52,047 bases of DNA, from positions 1 through 52,047 of the forward strand of contig JAEEKI010000003.1 in the NCBI GenBank assembly GCA_016282375.1, read 5' to 3'. Position 1 is the first letter of the stretch; each line of letters begins with the position of its first letter. The notes beneath the pieces are model-generated. The model was not told the origin of the DNA and searched no databases. It worked only from the letters and a program-made list of their open reading frames with translations. The position numbers and the translations under genes were made by a program. The stretch is from Caryophanales bacterium. GTDB lineage: Bacteria > Bacillota_I > Bacilli_A > RF39 > UBA660. This document shows, piece after piece, positions 34,675 to 43,025 of the stretch.

Positions 34675-34687
34675 TAGGAGGATTTTT

Positions 34688-36121
34688 ATGAATGCCAGTT
34701 TCGAAGATTTAAAACGAATAGTATTATCTTACAATGCAGAGGAAATTGATACCATCACTCGTGCTTATGAGTATGCCAAGATGTTACATAATGGTCAAAC
34801 AAGACAAAGTGGTGAACCATATATTACACATCCTGTTAATGTAGCATATATATTGGCAGAGATGCATGCCGATTGTGATACTGTTTGTGCTGGGTTATTA
34901 CATGATACTTTAGAGGATACTAATGTTAAAAAAGAAGATATTGCTCATGAGTTTAATCAAGACGTTGCTAATCTAGTTGATGGAGTTACCAAGATATCTA
35001 AAATGAATTTTTCAACGAAAGAAGAGCAAACTTTAGCTAATACGAGAAAGATTATTACTGGCATTACAAGTGATGTGCGAATTATCATTATTAAACTAGC
35101 TGATAGGCTACATAATATGCGAACACTACAATATAAAACACCATTTAAACAAAAAGAAAATGCTTTAGAGACTATGGATATTTTTGTGCCATTTGCTTAT
35201 TATATTGGTGCATATAGTATTAAAAGTGAATTAGAAGACTTATCATTTAAATATTTGAAACCAGACCGGTATAAAGAAATTGCTGATAAAAAAGCTAATC
35301 TTGAGGAAAGCAGTATTAGTTGTTTAAGAGAGATATTAGAAGTAGTTAAAGATTTGCTTAGTGCAGAAGGTATTCCTAATGAATTAAAAATAAGAACCAA
35401 AAATATTTATGGAATATATAAACGTTTAGAGGAAGGACATAAATTACAAGATATTCATGATTTATTAGCTTTAAAAGTTTTAGTCGAGGAAATTAGAGAT
35501 TGTTATGTTACTTTAGGTTTAGTTCATAGTAAATATCATCCCATTAATGATAAATTCAAAGATTATATTTGTAATCCTAAGACTAATATGTATCAAAGCT
35601 TACACACAACTGTTTTTGGACCCAGAGATCGTATTATTCAGACCCAAATTAGAACTTTTGATATGGATAAAGTAGATACTTATGGTTTAACTGCTTATTG
35701 GGATATTGATAAAGGTAAAGCAAGAGAAACTATGCAACAAGATTTACGAAAAAAGTATCAATTCTTTTCTTCGTTAGTCGATATTGATACCATGTTTTCG
35801 GATAATCAAGAATTTGTATCACAAGTTAAGAGTGAACTATTCGGTAATAAAGTTTATGTATATACCCCAAAAGGTGAGATTATTGAATTACCGCAAGGAT
35901 CGACACCAATTGATTTTGCTTATAAATTAGGTACAGATGTTGGAAATACAATGGTATATGCTATTGTAAATGACAAAAAAGTTCCAGATAATTATGTGCT
36001 TCAAAATAAAGATCGTGTAAAGATTGTGACGGATGATTTATCTTATGGGTGTAGAGATAATTGGGAAGCAATTGCTCAAACCAGTTTCGCTAGAAGAAAA
36101 ATAAGAGATTTCAAAGGATAA
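34688..36121 (+). CDS. rel: Short bifunctional-type RelA/SpoT homologue
   Basis: The 477-residue protein has an HD hydrolase domain (His34/His48, LLHDTLED at 71-78), a (p)ppGpp synthetase domain (KTKNIYGIYKRL-like region, HDLLALKVLV, KPKTNMYQSLHTTV equivalent, QIRTFDM) and a TGS domain (VYVYTPKGEIIELPQGSTPIDFAYKLG). It ends after TGS, so the C-terminal helical, zinc-finger and ACT domains of full-length Rel (~730 residues) are missing. It probably makes or breaks (p)ppGpp but may not sense the ribosome in the usual way. A GGAGG ribosome site precedes the ATG. Confidence 0.9.
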   Translation: MNASFEDLKRIVLSYNAEEIDTITRAYEYAKMLHNGQTRQSGEPYITHPVNVAYILAEMHADCDTVCAGLLHDTLEDTNVKKEDIAHEFNQDVANLVDGVTKISKMNFSTKEEQTLANTRKIITGITSDVRIIIIKLADRLHNMRTLQYKTPFKQKENALETMDIFVPFAYYIGAYSIKSELEDLSFKYLKPDRYKEIADKKANLEESSISCLREILEVVKDLLSAEGIPNELKIRTKNIYGIYKRLEEGHKLQDIHDLLALKVLVEEIRDCYVTLGLVHSKYHPINDKFKDYICNPKTNMYQSLHTTVFGPRDRIIQTQIRTFDMDKVDTYGLTAYWDIDKGKARETMQQDLRKKYQFFSSLVDIDTMFSDNQEFVSQVKSELFGNKVYVYTPKGEIIELPQGSTPIDFAYKLGTDVGNTMVYAIVNDKKVPDNYVLQNKDRVKIVTDDLSYGCRDNWEAIAQTSFARRKIRDFKG

Positions 36122-36219
36122 TAAAAAACACACGTTACCATATTAGACAAATTATAGTAAAATGTCTTTAAAGCATAAAAAATATATGTTATACTTTTTA
36201 TAGTAAGGTGTGTGGTTTT

Positions 36220-37233
36220 GTGGTATACGATACAGAAGTTATTAATAAATTTTTAAACTTCATTAGAAAGGAAAAAAGTCTCAAGTCGATTTGTAATGAG
36301 ATGCAAATGACTCCCTTTGAAATAATGGGTTTAGTTAGTTATATTAAGTCATGTGGTTTAAATATTGCCATCAAAAATGGTCATGCTGATATCTTTATGG
36401 TTAGTATGGGGGATATGGAATTTCATGAAAGAAATACTTTTAATTTTTCTACGGATGATAACAATGAATTTAAATTTATTGCAATAGCAGATACGCGTTT
36501 AGGTTCTAAGTCTCAACAGTTATCAATTCTTAATGATATTTATCAAAAAGGCCATGATATGGGGTTTAACAAAGCCATATTATGTGGAAATATATCTGCT
36601 GGTTTATATCCTCTTACTGATATTTATTCAGAAACTAACTTTGTTGATGATACTCAAGGACAAATCCAATATATCGTTGACAATTATCCTTCAGTTGACG
36701 GCATGACAACATACTTTATTACTGGTAAAACAGATGATAAACATTTAAAACAAGAAAAGATAAGCATTGGTAAAAGAATTGCTCAACAAAGAGAAGATAT
36801 GGTTTTTTTGGGTGAGGATTCTTGCGATGTTATGATTGATAAAACTTTAATGCAAATTCTTAGTTGTAAATTAAATAAAACTTATACAGCATCATATCGT
36901 ACGCAACAACAAATTGATTCTTATCGTAGTGAAGATAAGCCAGATATTTTACTATATGGTGGTCTTTTACAAATGGAAAAATTTACCTACCGAAATGTTA
37001 AAACTATTTCGGTTCCTAGTGTATGTGCTACGACTAAAGAAATGAATGAAAAAAGATATGCTAATACGATTGGAGCATGGTATGTTACTGTTAAAACCAA
37101 TAATCGTGGTAAACTGGAAAGTGTTAATGCTTTAGGTTCTCCATATTATGTGACAGTAAAAAATGATTATTTATCTGCCAAACCTTTAGTTATTAAAGAT
37201 GATGATCAAGCCGTATTAAAGAGGACTAAGTAG
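36220..37233 (+). CDS. Catalytically dead paralogue of the adjacent metallophosphoesterase
   Basis: The 337-residue protein aligns along its length with the next gene. Metal-binding motifs are lost: SDTHLG becomes ADTRLG, HVGDLLDG becomes LCGNISAG, LGSHDE becomes TGKTDD, and GHYHKS becomes YGGLLQM. Both share an N-terminal helix-turn-helix-like segment and blocks such as QIQYIVDNYPSVDGMTTYFI. It is therefore a pseudoenzyme, perhaps a partner or regulator of the active copy. GTG at 36220 is chosen because AAGGTG lies about ten bases upstream; a GTG at 36208 is inside that site. Confidence 0.8.
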   Translation: MVYDTEVINKFLNFIRKEKSLKSICNEMQMTPFEIMGLVSYIKSCGLNIAIKNGHADIFMVSMGDMEFHERNTFNFSTDDNNEFKFIAIADTRLGSKSQQLSILNDIYQKGHDMGFNKAILCGNISAGLYPLTDIYSETNFVDDTQGQIQYIVDNYPSVDGMTTYFITGKTDDKHLKQEKISIGKRIAQQREDMVFLGEDSCDVMIDKTLMQILSCKLNKTYTASYRTQQQIDSYRSEDKPDILLYGGLLQMEKFTYRNVKTISVPSVCATTKEMNEKRYANTIGAWYVTVKTNNRGKLESVNALGSPYYVTVKNDYLSAKPLVIKDDDQAVLKRTK

Positions 37234-37243
37234 GGAGTAGTTT

Positions 37244-38251
37244 ATGGAAAGTAAAAATGATATTAGTTTAACACATATTAATAGAATATATCGATATATG
37301 CGAAGTGGGATGCCAATCGAATCTTTTGCTGAAATGTTCCATTATTCTCTAAATGAAGTAAATGGTATCGTTGAATTATGTAATTTGTATGGTAAAAAGA
37401 TATCAATTGTCGAAGAAGATGGAGTATTAGTTTTTAAAAAGAATAGTATTAAATTACCGTCGACAAGCAAATTAGATATTGATAGTCCAAAACTTAATCA
37501 TAATGAAATATGTGTTATATCCGATACTCATTTAGGTAATATTCATCAACAACTGCATTTAGTTAATGAAATATATGAAGAGGCTTATCATCGTGGTATA
37601 GATACCGTCTTACATGTTGGTGACTTACTAGATGGTAATTATTTAAATAGACCAGAAAGTCCAAGACAACAATTTTTACATGGTTTTGATGAGCAAGTTG
37701 GATATGTTGTAGATATGTATCCTAAAGTTAATGGCATTACAACATACTTTATTTTAGGAAGTCACGATGAAACCCATTATAAAAATGGTCAATCAACTCC
37801 TGATAAGTGGATATCACGCTGTCGAGACGATATGGTTTATTTAGGCCAAGATTCTGGCGAGATAGAAATAAGTAATGTTAAGACAGTTCTTGATCATCCG
37901 GGTGGTGGCTCAGCACAATCACTTTCCTATAAACCTCAAAAAAGAATCGAAATATTAGAATCACATTCGAAGCCTAAATTACTTTTAATTGGTCATTATC
38001 ATAAGAGTTATGTTTTTTCATATCGTAATGTTCAATGTGTTTTGGTTCCGGCTCTTTGTGATAAAACTCAATTTCAACAAAAACAAGGTTTGTCAAATGC
38101 TTTAGGAGCTTATTTTTTGGATATCTATTCCGATCAAAAAGGAAATATTCAGTATTTTGAACCAGAAGAAGTAACTTTTAGCAAAAATGATATTTGGGAT
38201 GAACCTGGCAAAGACCGAGCTAGAGTACGAAAATTAGAAATTAAAGATTAA
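37244..38251 (+). CDS. Calcineurin-like metallophosphoesterase with N-terminal HTH-like segment
   Basis: The 335-residue protein has a metallophosphatase domain from about residue 85: ICVISDTHLG (Asp, His), LHVGDLLDGNY (Asp), FILGSHDE (His-type ligand in place of GNH) and LLIGHYHKS (His-x-His). The N-terminal ~50 residues look like a helix-turn-helix (IESFAEMFHYSLNEVNGIVEL). Substrate unknown; the fold covers nucleases and phosphodiesterases. GGGAG precedes the ATG, ten bases after the paralogue's stop. Confidence 0.85.
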   Translation: MESKNDISLTHINRIYRYMRSGMPIESFAEMFHYSLNEVNGIVELCNLYGKKISIVEEDGVLVFKKNSIKLPSTSKLDIDSPKLNHNEICVISDTHLGNIHQQLHLVNEIYEEAYHRGIDTVLHVGDLLDGNYLNRPESPRQQFLHGFDEQVGYVVDMYPKVNGITTYFILGSHDETHYKNGQSTPDKWISRCRDDMVYLGQDSGEIEISNVKTVLDHPGGGSAQSLSYKPQKRIEILESHSKPKLLLIGHYHKSYVFSYRNVQCVLVPALCDKTQFQQKQGLSNALGAYFLDIYSDQKGNIQYFEPEEVTFSKNDIWDEPGKDRARVRKLEIKD

Positions 38252-38254
38252 CAT

Positions 38255-38284
38255 AAAAAAAGCCTATTAAATAGGCTTTTTTTA
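38255..38284. terminator. Bidirectional terminator between convergent genes
   Basis: AGCCTAT/ATAGGCT with a TAA loop, A-tract on one side and T-tract on the other. Confidence 0.85.
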
Positions 38285-40297
38285 TTGCATACTACTGTCT
38301 AAAGGAGATTTATTAGTGTTATTGTTAGCAATACCTTTACTATCGTTATTTCCACCAAAGATACCTAAATTGAAAATACCTTTTTTGTTATTTTCTTCAT
38401 TCACTGGTTGTTGTGTTTGAACTTGTTGTTGTACTGCTTGTTGTGGAGCTGGCTCAGGTTGTACTTCCGGTTGTGGTTGCGGTGGTTGAGAAGTATTCTT
38501 GGCTTTTTTATTACCAAAGATATTATCAATAATATTGTTATTAGTACTCCAGTATGTAGAAACATCACAACTTGATGAGTATGGTCTTGGATTTGGCATC
38601 TCTAATTTACAAATAAGTGGTATTTTGAAAGCTGTACCAAACGATACACAAGTACCTGGTTGTAATACTTTCATTTTATCGATTACATCTTGAGAAATGT
38701 TTGGAAGCATTTCTTCGATATATTTAATATCCATTGGGTGAGTCATTTTGAAGATTAAGAAATTAGAACATTGTGATATAACGGTATCAGATATTTCCAT
38801 TGGACGTTGACTAATGATATTTAATAATACACCGTATTTTCTTCCTTCCTTAGCTATTCTTTCAAAAATATTGTAACCAAGTAAGAAAACATCGTTATCT
38901 TTTTGAATATATCTATGGGCTTCCTCTAAGAATAGATGGAATGGAACGGTTGCCCGATTAGCATTACCTTTAGAGAATTCAAAGATAATATGTGCAAACA
39001 CTTTAACAAGTGCTTTAGCATAGGTATCATCAAGTGATTCAAGATTAATATTAATGATTTGTGCTTTGCGATCATTTATTGTTATTAAATCACTAATAAA
39101 ATCTTGTACAGGAACAAATTCATTAGTAAAGAAAGTACCAACTTCATTATTAAGAATCGTGTGAAGTCTTACTTTTAATAATTGTGCATCATCATGCATG
39201 TTTTTGTTTTGGGTGAATCCTTCACTAATTAGTGTAAAATCTAGGGCTTTAGCAAAATCTGCTAAACTAAAGGAAACGCCTTCCTTAATATTGTAATTAG
39301 TGTTATCACTTGTATATTTTAAGATGTACTCCATAATAAGTACTTCTTCACCAAAACGTCCACTTGAATCTAGAGCAAAACATTCACTAAATGTTCTTGT
39401 ATAACCTAGTCCAGGAATGGTTGAATCAAAATTAAATTCTGGTGTATGACAAGTATTAATAATACTAAATACATCATCTTTCTTTTGTTGAACAGTGTTA
39501 TTACTATATAAAACAGTTGTTAGAGCATTTGCAATAATCATATTTTTATATTGTCTAGCTTCATCATCCTCTGTAGCAAATATTTTGGCATATTTTAATG
39601 CTCTGTCGATAATGGTTAATTGAGAGTGCTTATCAGCTTGTAAAAGAATAGCATAATCATCTACATTTAATAGATTAAGAGGAATTTGAATTGGCATATC
39701 GCTATCTTCTTTTATATTGGCAGTTATAAACTTATAATTGTATGATGAATTAATACTATTAATGCTACTAAAGGCATTTTTATATTCACCAAATGAGTCA
39801 AAGAATATTAAACTTGAATTATAAGCTACAGCATTGGGATTACTAAGAATATTTTGAACAATTCTTGCTACACCACATGATTTACCGGAACCACTGTTAC
39901 CAAATACACATGTGTGGTTAGCAAACAAGTCATTAGTAATGGGATAAACATTAAAGCCTTTATACATGGCACATTGACCTAATAGGAAATTATCTTTGGA
40001 TGCTTGTCCAATTAATTCAAGTAGTTCATCAGAATTAATAATCCGGATACTACTAGTTAAACTAGCTTTATGTAAAATACCATTACTATAACGTCCATCC
40101 GGTGCAAATTCTCCTAATAACTTAACTTGAATTCTATCAGTGTTAATCTCAACAATTTCACCTAAAACGCGATTACCGTTACTTTCAAATACTAAGTGTA
40201 GGTTTAAAATATCACTTGCTAGTGAAGTATCGATATTATTTTCTATAAAGGCTATATTATCACTAATATAAATAATCTTTCCAAACACTGTAATCAA
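38282..40297 (-). CDS. HerA-like DUF87 ATPase
   Basis: The 671-residue protein has an N-terminal HAS-barrel-like domain (~1-95), then a HerA/FtsK-type ATPase with Walker A GNSGSGKS (133-140), a Walker B-like FHLFLEEAHRY and IISQRP as sensor. The C-terminal ~80 residues are low-complexity Gln/Pro. HerA forms a hexameric DNA translocase that partners NurA nuclease or, in defence systems, Sir2 or DUF4297 effectors. None of these is adjacent, so it may be a stand-alone helicase. Confidence 0.88.
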   Translation of the reverse strand: MITVFGKIIYISDNIAFIENNIDTSLASDILNLHLVFESNGNRVLGEIVEINTDRIQVKLLGEFAPDGRYSNGILHKASLTSSIRIINSDELLELIGQASKDNFLLGQCAMYKGFNVYPITNDLFANHTCVFGNSGSGKSCGVARIVQNILSNPNAVAYNSSLIFFDSFGEYKNAFSSINSINSSYNYKFITANIKEDSDMPIQIPLNLLNVDDYAILLQADKHSQLTIIDRALKYAKIFATEDDEARQYKNMIIANALTTVLYSNNTVQQKKDDVFSIINTCHTPEFNFDSTIPGLGYTRTFSECFALDSSGRFGEEVLIMEYILKYTSDNTNYNIKEGVSFSLADFAKALDFTLISEGFTQNKNMHDDAQLLKVRLHTILNNEVGTFFTNEFVPVQDFISDLITINDRKAQIININLESLDDTYAKALVKVFAHIIFEFSKGNANRATVPFHLFLEEAHRYIQKDNDVFLLGYNIFERIAKEGRKYGVLLNIISQRPMEISDTVISQCSNFLIFKMTHPMDIKYIEEMLPNISQDVIDKMKVLQPGTCVSFGTAFKIPLICKLEMPNPRPYSSSCDVSTYWSTNNNIIDNIFGNKKAKNTSQPPQPQPEVQPEPAPQQAVQQQVQTQQPVNEENNKKGIFNLGIFGGNNDSKGIANNNTNKSPLDSSMQ

Positions 40298-40361
40298 CCA
40301 CCATTCTTTTATGATATAATAATATCATATTAATCCTTAATTTTCAATAAAATAACGATTA

Positions 40362-40781
40362 CTAATAGATTTGATTACAAACTCCAGAATCCGGGTTATA
40401 AAAACAATGGTTTTTATATGATCCAGCCAGTTTTTGCGAGTACCAAGTTGTTTTACATGTCGATTTTCCAGGTGCATAAAACCATAAGGCATGTGTAGCA
40501 GGGTAATAGTATTCACCAGATAAAACCCGTTTAGCTAGTTCTTTTTCTTTTGCAGTTGGACTAGCTTGAAAAAGAGAACTATTAGTTCCTACGAATTGAT
40601 TTTTTTGATAAATAGCATCAGTTATAGTATTGATCTTTTTAAATGTTAAACAATTTGCTAGGGCTCGGTTAACTACAACATTACCAACCATTAGCATTCC
40701 TAATTCACCTTCGTTGAGTGCTTCCGCTCGCATAATTCTAGCTAATAATTCTAATTCTTTTGTGGAATAAGAAATAATCAT
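40362..40781 (-). CDS. Cell-wall hydrolase, SleB/CwlJ (Hydrolase_2) family
   Basis: The 139-residue enzyme has LLARIMRAEALNEGELGMLMVGNVVVNRA, with the catalytic Glu20, NTITDAIYQKNQFVG and HALWFYAPG, all typical of CwlJ/SleB lytic transglycosylases that hydrolyse cortex-type peptidoglycan. No signal peptide is seen, as for CwlJ. In Firmicutes these act in spore germination, although the family also occurs in non-sporing bacteria. Confidence 0.88.
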   Translation of the reverse strand: MIISYSTKELELLARIMRAEALNEGELGMLMVGNVVVNRALANCLTFKKINTITDAIYQKNQFVGTNSSLFQASPTAKEKELAKRVLSGEYYYPATHALWFYAPGKSTCKTTWYSQKLAGSYKNHCFYNPDSGVCNQIY

Positions 40782-40872
40782 AAAATATCACCTAGTCTAT
40801 TGTATGTGTAAATTGAAATAAAGATTATTTATAAAAAGGAGTTAGTAGGTTATAATTAAAATGGAGTATTGT

Positions 40873-41883
40873 ATGAAAGTAGGTAAGTTGATTGGTAATT
40901 TTAAAAGTATCTTAATTTTACTTTTAATAGTTATCCTGACATATTTTTTTGTTTTTGATAAAGCAAATATTACTGATATTTGGCATACTATTTTGAATTG
41001 TAATGTTAATTATATATTATTGGCTCTTATTAGTATGTTTGGTTTTTTTGTTATGGAAGGATTAAATATCAAATTGCTGTTTAAAAACACAGATACGAAT
41101 GTTTCATTATTAAAATGTATAAAGTATTCTTTGATTGGTTTTTTCTTTAGTGGTATAACACCTGGTGCAACGGGGGGACAGCCTGTGGAAATCTATTATA
41201 TGTCTAAAGAGGGAATCAAAGGCTTTAAATCAACATTAGTATTAGTTATTCAGTTATTTACATATAAAATATGTGCTTTATCTTTAGCATTAATTGGTTT
41301 TATGATTAATTACGCTAGTTTAAATACTATGTCTAAGGCTTTGTTTTTATGTGGCTTTATAGTTTATTTGTTTCCTTTATCATTAATTGCTCTTTGTATT
41401 TTTAAACCACAATTTGTATATAAATTAGTTGATGGCTTTATGAATTTTATAAATAAGTTAGGTATTAAGAAAAATGCTGATCGAGAAAAAATACGGAATA
41501 CTATTGAACAATATAATGAGTGCTCTACATATTTTAAACACCATAAATTAATTTTCTTAAAGTCAATTCTTATTTCTTTAGTGGGCGTTCTTTGTTGTTA
41601 TCATGTTTCTTACTTAGTATTATGTGCCTTAGGCTGTAGTGATTTAAATGTTATGAGTGTTATTTGGAGACAGTCTATGTTATATGCTATGGCTTCATGG
41701 TTTCCTTTGCCGGGGGCAGCTGGTGCTAGCGAACTAACTTATATTAACCTTTTTGGATTTATTAATAATAGTGATATTATTGTAAGTGGATTATTATTGT
41801 ATCGTGGTATTACATTCTATATTTTTATCATTATTGGATTGATAGTTTATTTGATTACGTTTATTAAAAATTTAAAAAAATAA
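40873..41883 (+). CDS. LPG synthetase TM-domain/UPF0104 flippase-like membrane protein
   Basis: The 336-residue protein has about eight membrane helices and the family blocks GFFFSGITPGATGGQPVEIYYMSKEG and ASWFPLPGAAGASELTYINLFG, as in the flippase part of MprF and in stand-alone YbhN/AglD-like proteins. It probably moves or binds a lipid; the substrate is unknown. GGAG lies seven bases before the ATG at 40873; a four-residue longer frame begins on that ribosome site. Confidence 0.88.
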   Translation: MKVGKLIGNFKSILILLLIVILTYFFVFDKANITDIWHTILNCNVNYILLALISMFGFFVMEGLNIKLLFKNTDTNVSLLKCIKYSLIGFFFSGITPGATGGQPVEIYYMSKEGIKGFKSTLVLVIQLFTYKICALSLALIGFMINYASLNTMSKALFLCGFIVYLFPLSLIALCIFKPQFVYKLVDGFMNFINKLGIKKNADREKIRNTIEQYNECSTYFKHHKLIFLKSILISLVGVLCCYHVSYLVLCALGCSDLNVMSVIWRQSMLYAMASWFPLPGAAGASELTYINLFGFINNSDIIVSGLLLYRGITFYIFIIIGLIVYLITFIKNLKK

Positions 41884-41922
41884 AAACTATTTTAGAAATC
41901 TAAAATAGTTAACTTTTTTTAA
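41882..41922. terminator. Bidirectional terminator between convergent genes
   Basis: AACTATTTTAGA pairs perfectly with TCTAAAATAGTT, flanked by A- and T-rich tracts. Confidence 0.8.
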
Positions 41923-42427
41923 AAATATGAATTATTTTAGCGGTAATAAAGACAATTTTATCCGCTTTTTTTATGGCAATTGTTTTGCACAATGCTTTAC
42001 CCCCGACTGTTAAAGAGGAGATTAGTGCAGAGATAATAATAGTAATAAGCGAAATATTAATATTGAATGTTGTGGCTATGGAAATAGCTAACATGGCTCC
42101 TAGACCACCACTGATAATGCCACATATATCACCAACAATATCGTTACATATACTAGATACTTTAACATTATTTTTAATCAGAACAATAGCAATGTTGGCA
42201 CCTTTAATTTTTTGTGAATTCATGGCATGAAAGACTGATTCCTTACTTGTTAGAGTAGCGGCCCCAATCATATCAAAAATAATACCAATAGCAATAACAA
42301 GAAAGACTAATATAGCTGTTAGAATTATATTAGCATGCATAGAAATAACATTGGTAGTATAACTAAACATCATTGATAAAACAAATGACCAAACAAATAC
42401 TTGTAATATCCACTTTTTATTTTTCAT
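41909..42427 (-). CDS. Small polytopic membrane protein, possibly DUF21/CorB-related
   Basis: The 172-residue protein has four hydrophobic helices and IFDMIGAATLTSKESVFHAMNSQKIKGANIAIVLIKNNVKVSSICNDIVGD, a pattern common in a group of clostridial proteins related to the membrane domain of CorB/CNNM magnesium-cobalt transporters. Without a CBS domain, a transport role is uncertain. A GGAGGA ribosome site precedes the ATG. Its transcript starts after the terminator at 42444, so it is separate from the upstream RNA. Confidence 0.65.
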   Translation of the reverse strand: MKNKKWILQVFVWSFVLSMMFSYTTNVISMHANIILTAILVFLVIAIGIIFDMIGAATLTSKESVFHAMNSQKIKGANIAIVLIKNNVKVSSICNDIVGDICGIISGGLGAMLAISIATTFNINISLITIIISALISSLTVGGKALCKTIAIKKADKIVFITAKIIHIFKKS

Positions 42428-42443
42428 TTAATCCTCCTGGGAA

Positions 42444-42475
42444 TAAAAAAACTTTATAATATAAATTATAAAGTT
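42444..42475 (-). terminator. Terminator of the ~490-nt minus-strand RNA
   Basis: AACTTTATAAT/ATTATAAAGTT, a perfect 11-bp stem with a four-base loop; on the minus strand a seven-T tract follows. Confidence 0.85.
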
Positions 42476-42935
42476 AATATAGATGGTTTATCATAAATTA
42501 ATTTTACGGCTTTGGTCGAGTTGAATTTCTCTACTTCTAATCCCTTGGTTACCCGTGGGCGATTTCTCCTTTAATAGAAATAATTATCAGTCACCTTAAT
42601 AATTACTCGATTGCCACATAGTCCGCACTTCAAACTTTATGATAAATACACGCTAGAGATTTTCTCAAACACAAACTATCACACTCTTATTCGCTTTTGC
42701 AGTTATAATTTCATTTTTCAAATCCCAAATAACCACTCACGACATGATATTGTTAATGCTCGATTTAATAACAGGGATAAAAATTCATATGCCATTATGA
42801 GTACCCCTGAAATTTTAAATTATATACCCGCCCTAACTTGGGCCGAAAAAGCAGATATATAAAGTCCTAATCATCAATTAATGGATTTTTAGCCCCATCT
42901 TCAAATGGAGTTTGTGACTAGCATAATGCACCACG
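42444..42935 (-). ncRNA. Candidate large structured non-coding RNA (~490 nt)
   Basis: A consensus-like promoter (42942-42970) and a perfect terminator (42444) enclose a stretch with no credible ORF on the minus strand. It can fold into a nested structure: 42487-42497 pairs with 42636-42646 (11 bp, perfect) and encloses 42516-42520 with 42606-42610. That in turn encloses a 7-bp hairpin (42581-42587 with 42599-42605) and a 5-bp hairpin (42563-42567 with 42576-42580). Outside lie hairpins CAGGG/CCCTG (42772/42805) with inner TCATA/TATGA, GCCC/GGGC (42830/42840) and a 5' hairpin (42893/42905). It does not show the signatures of tmRNA, RNase P, SRP or 6S RNA. It may be a relative of the large ornate RNAs or a new class. 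Confidence 0.6.
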
Positions 42936-42941
42936 CGAATA

Positions 42942-42970
42942 ATAATAGCACAAAATACAAAAAAATGCAA
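42942..42970 (-). promoter_or_regulatory. Promoter of the ~490-nt RNA
   Basis: On the minus strand: TTGCAT, 17 bases, TATTAT, predicting transcription start at about 42935. Confidence 0.7.
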
Positions 42971-42982
42971 ATTTTGGCCAAT

Positions 42983-43020
42983 AAAAAACCTATTTTATTA
43001 TATGCTTAATAAAATAGGTT
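42983..43020 (-). terminator. Terminator after the membrane protein gene 43026-44105
   Basis: AACCTATTTTATTA pairs perfectly with TAATAAAATAGGTT (14 bp); on the minus strand six T follow. Confidence 0.85.
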
Positions 43021-43025
43021 ATGCT

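Noticed and set aside
42480-42640. Minus-strand frame with CGLCGN and one internal stop, possibly a degraded zinc-ribbon protein
   Set aside because: It is interrupted by stops and short; the perfect long-range pairing over the same bases is a better explanation, though a protein relic is not fully excluded.
42611-42862. Plus-strand 83-codon frame (TTG start) inside the candidate ncRNA
   Set aside because: No ribosome site, no recognisable family, unusual amino-acid mix, and it is antisense to a region bounded by a promoter and terminator on the other strand.
42444-42935. tmRNA or RNase P RNA
   Set aside because: No GGATTCGAC/T-arm CCA end or ALAA-type tag, and no GAGGAAAGTCC or ACAGAA core sequence was seen.
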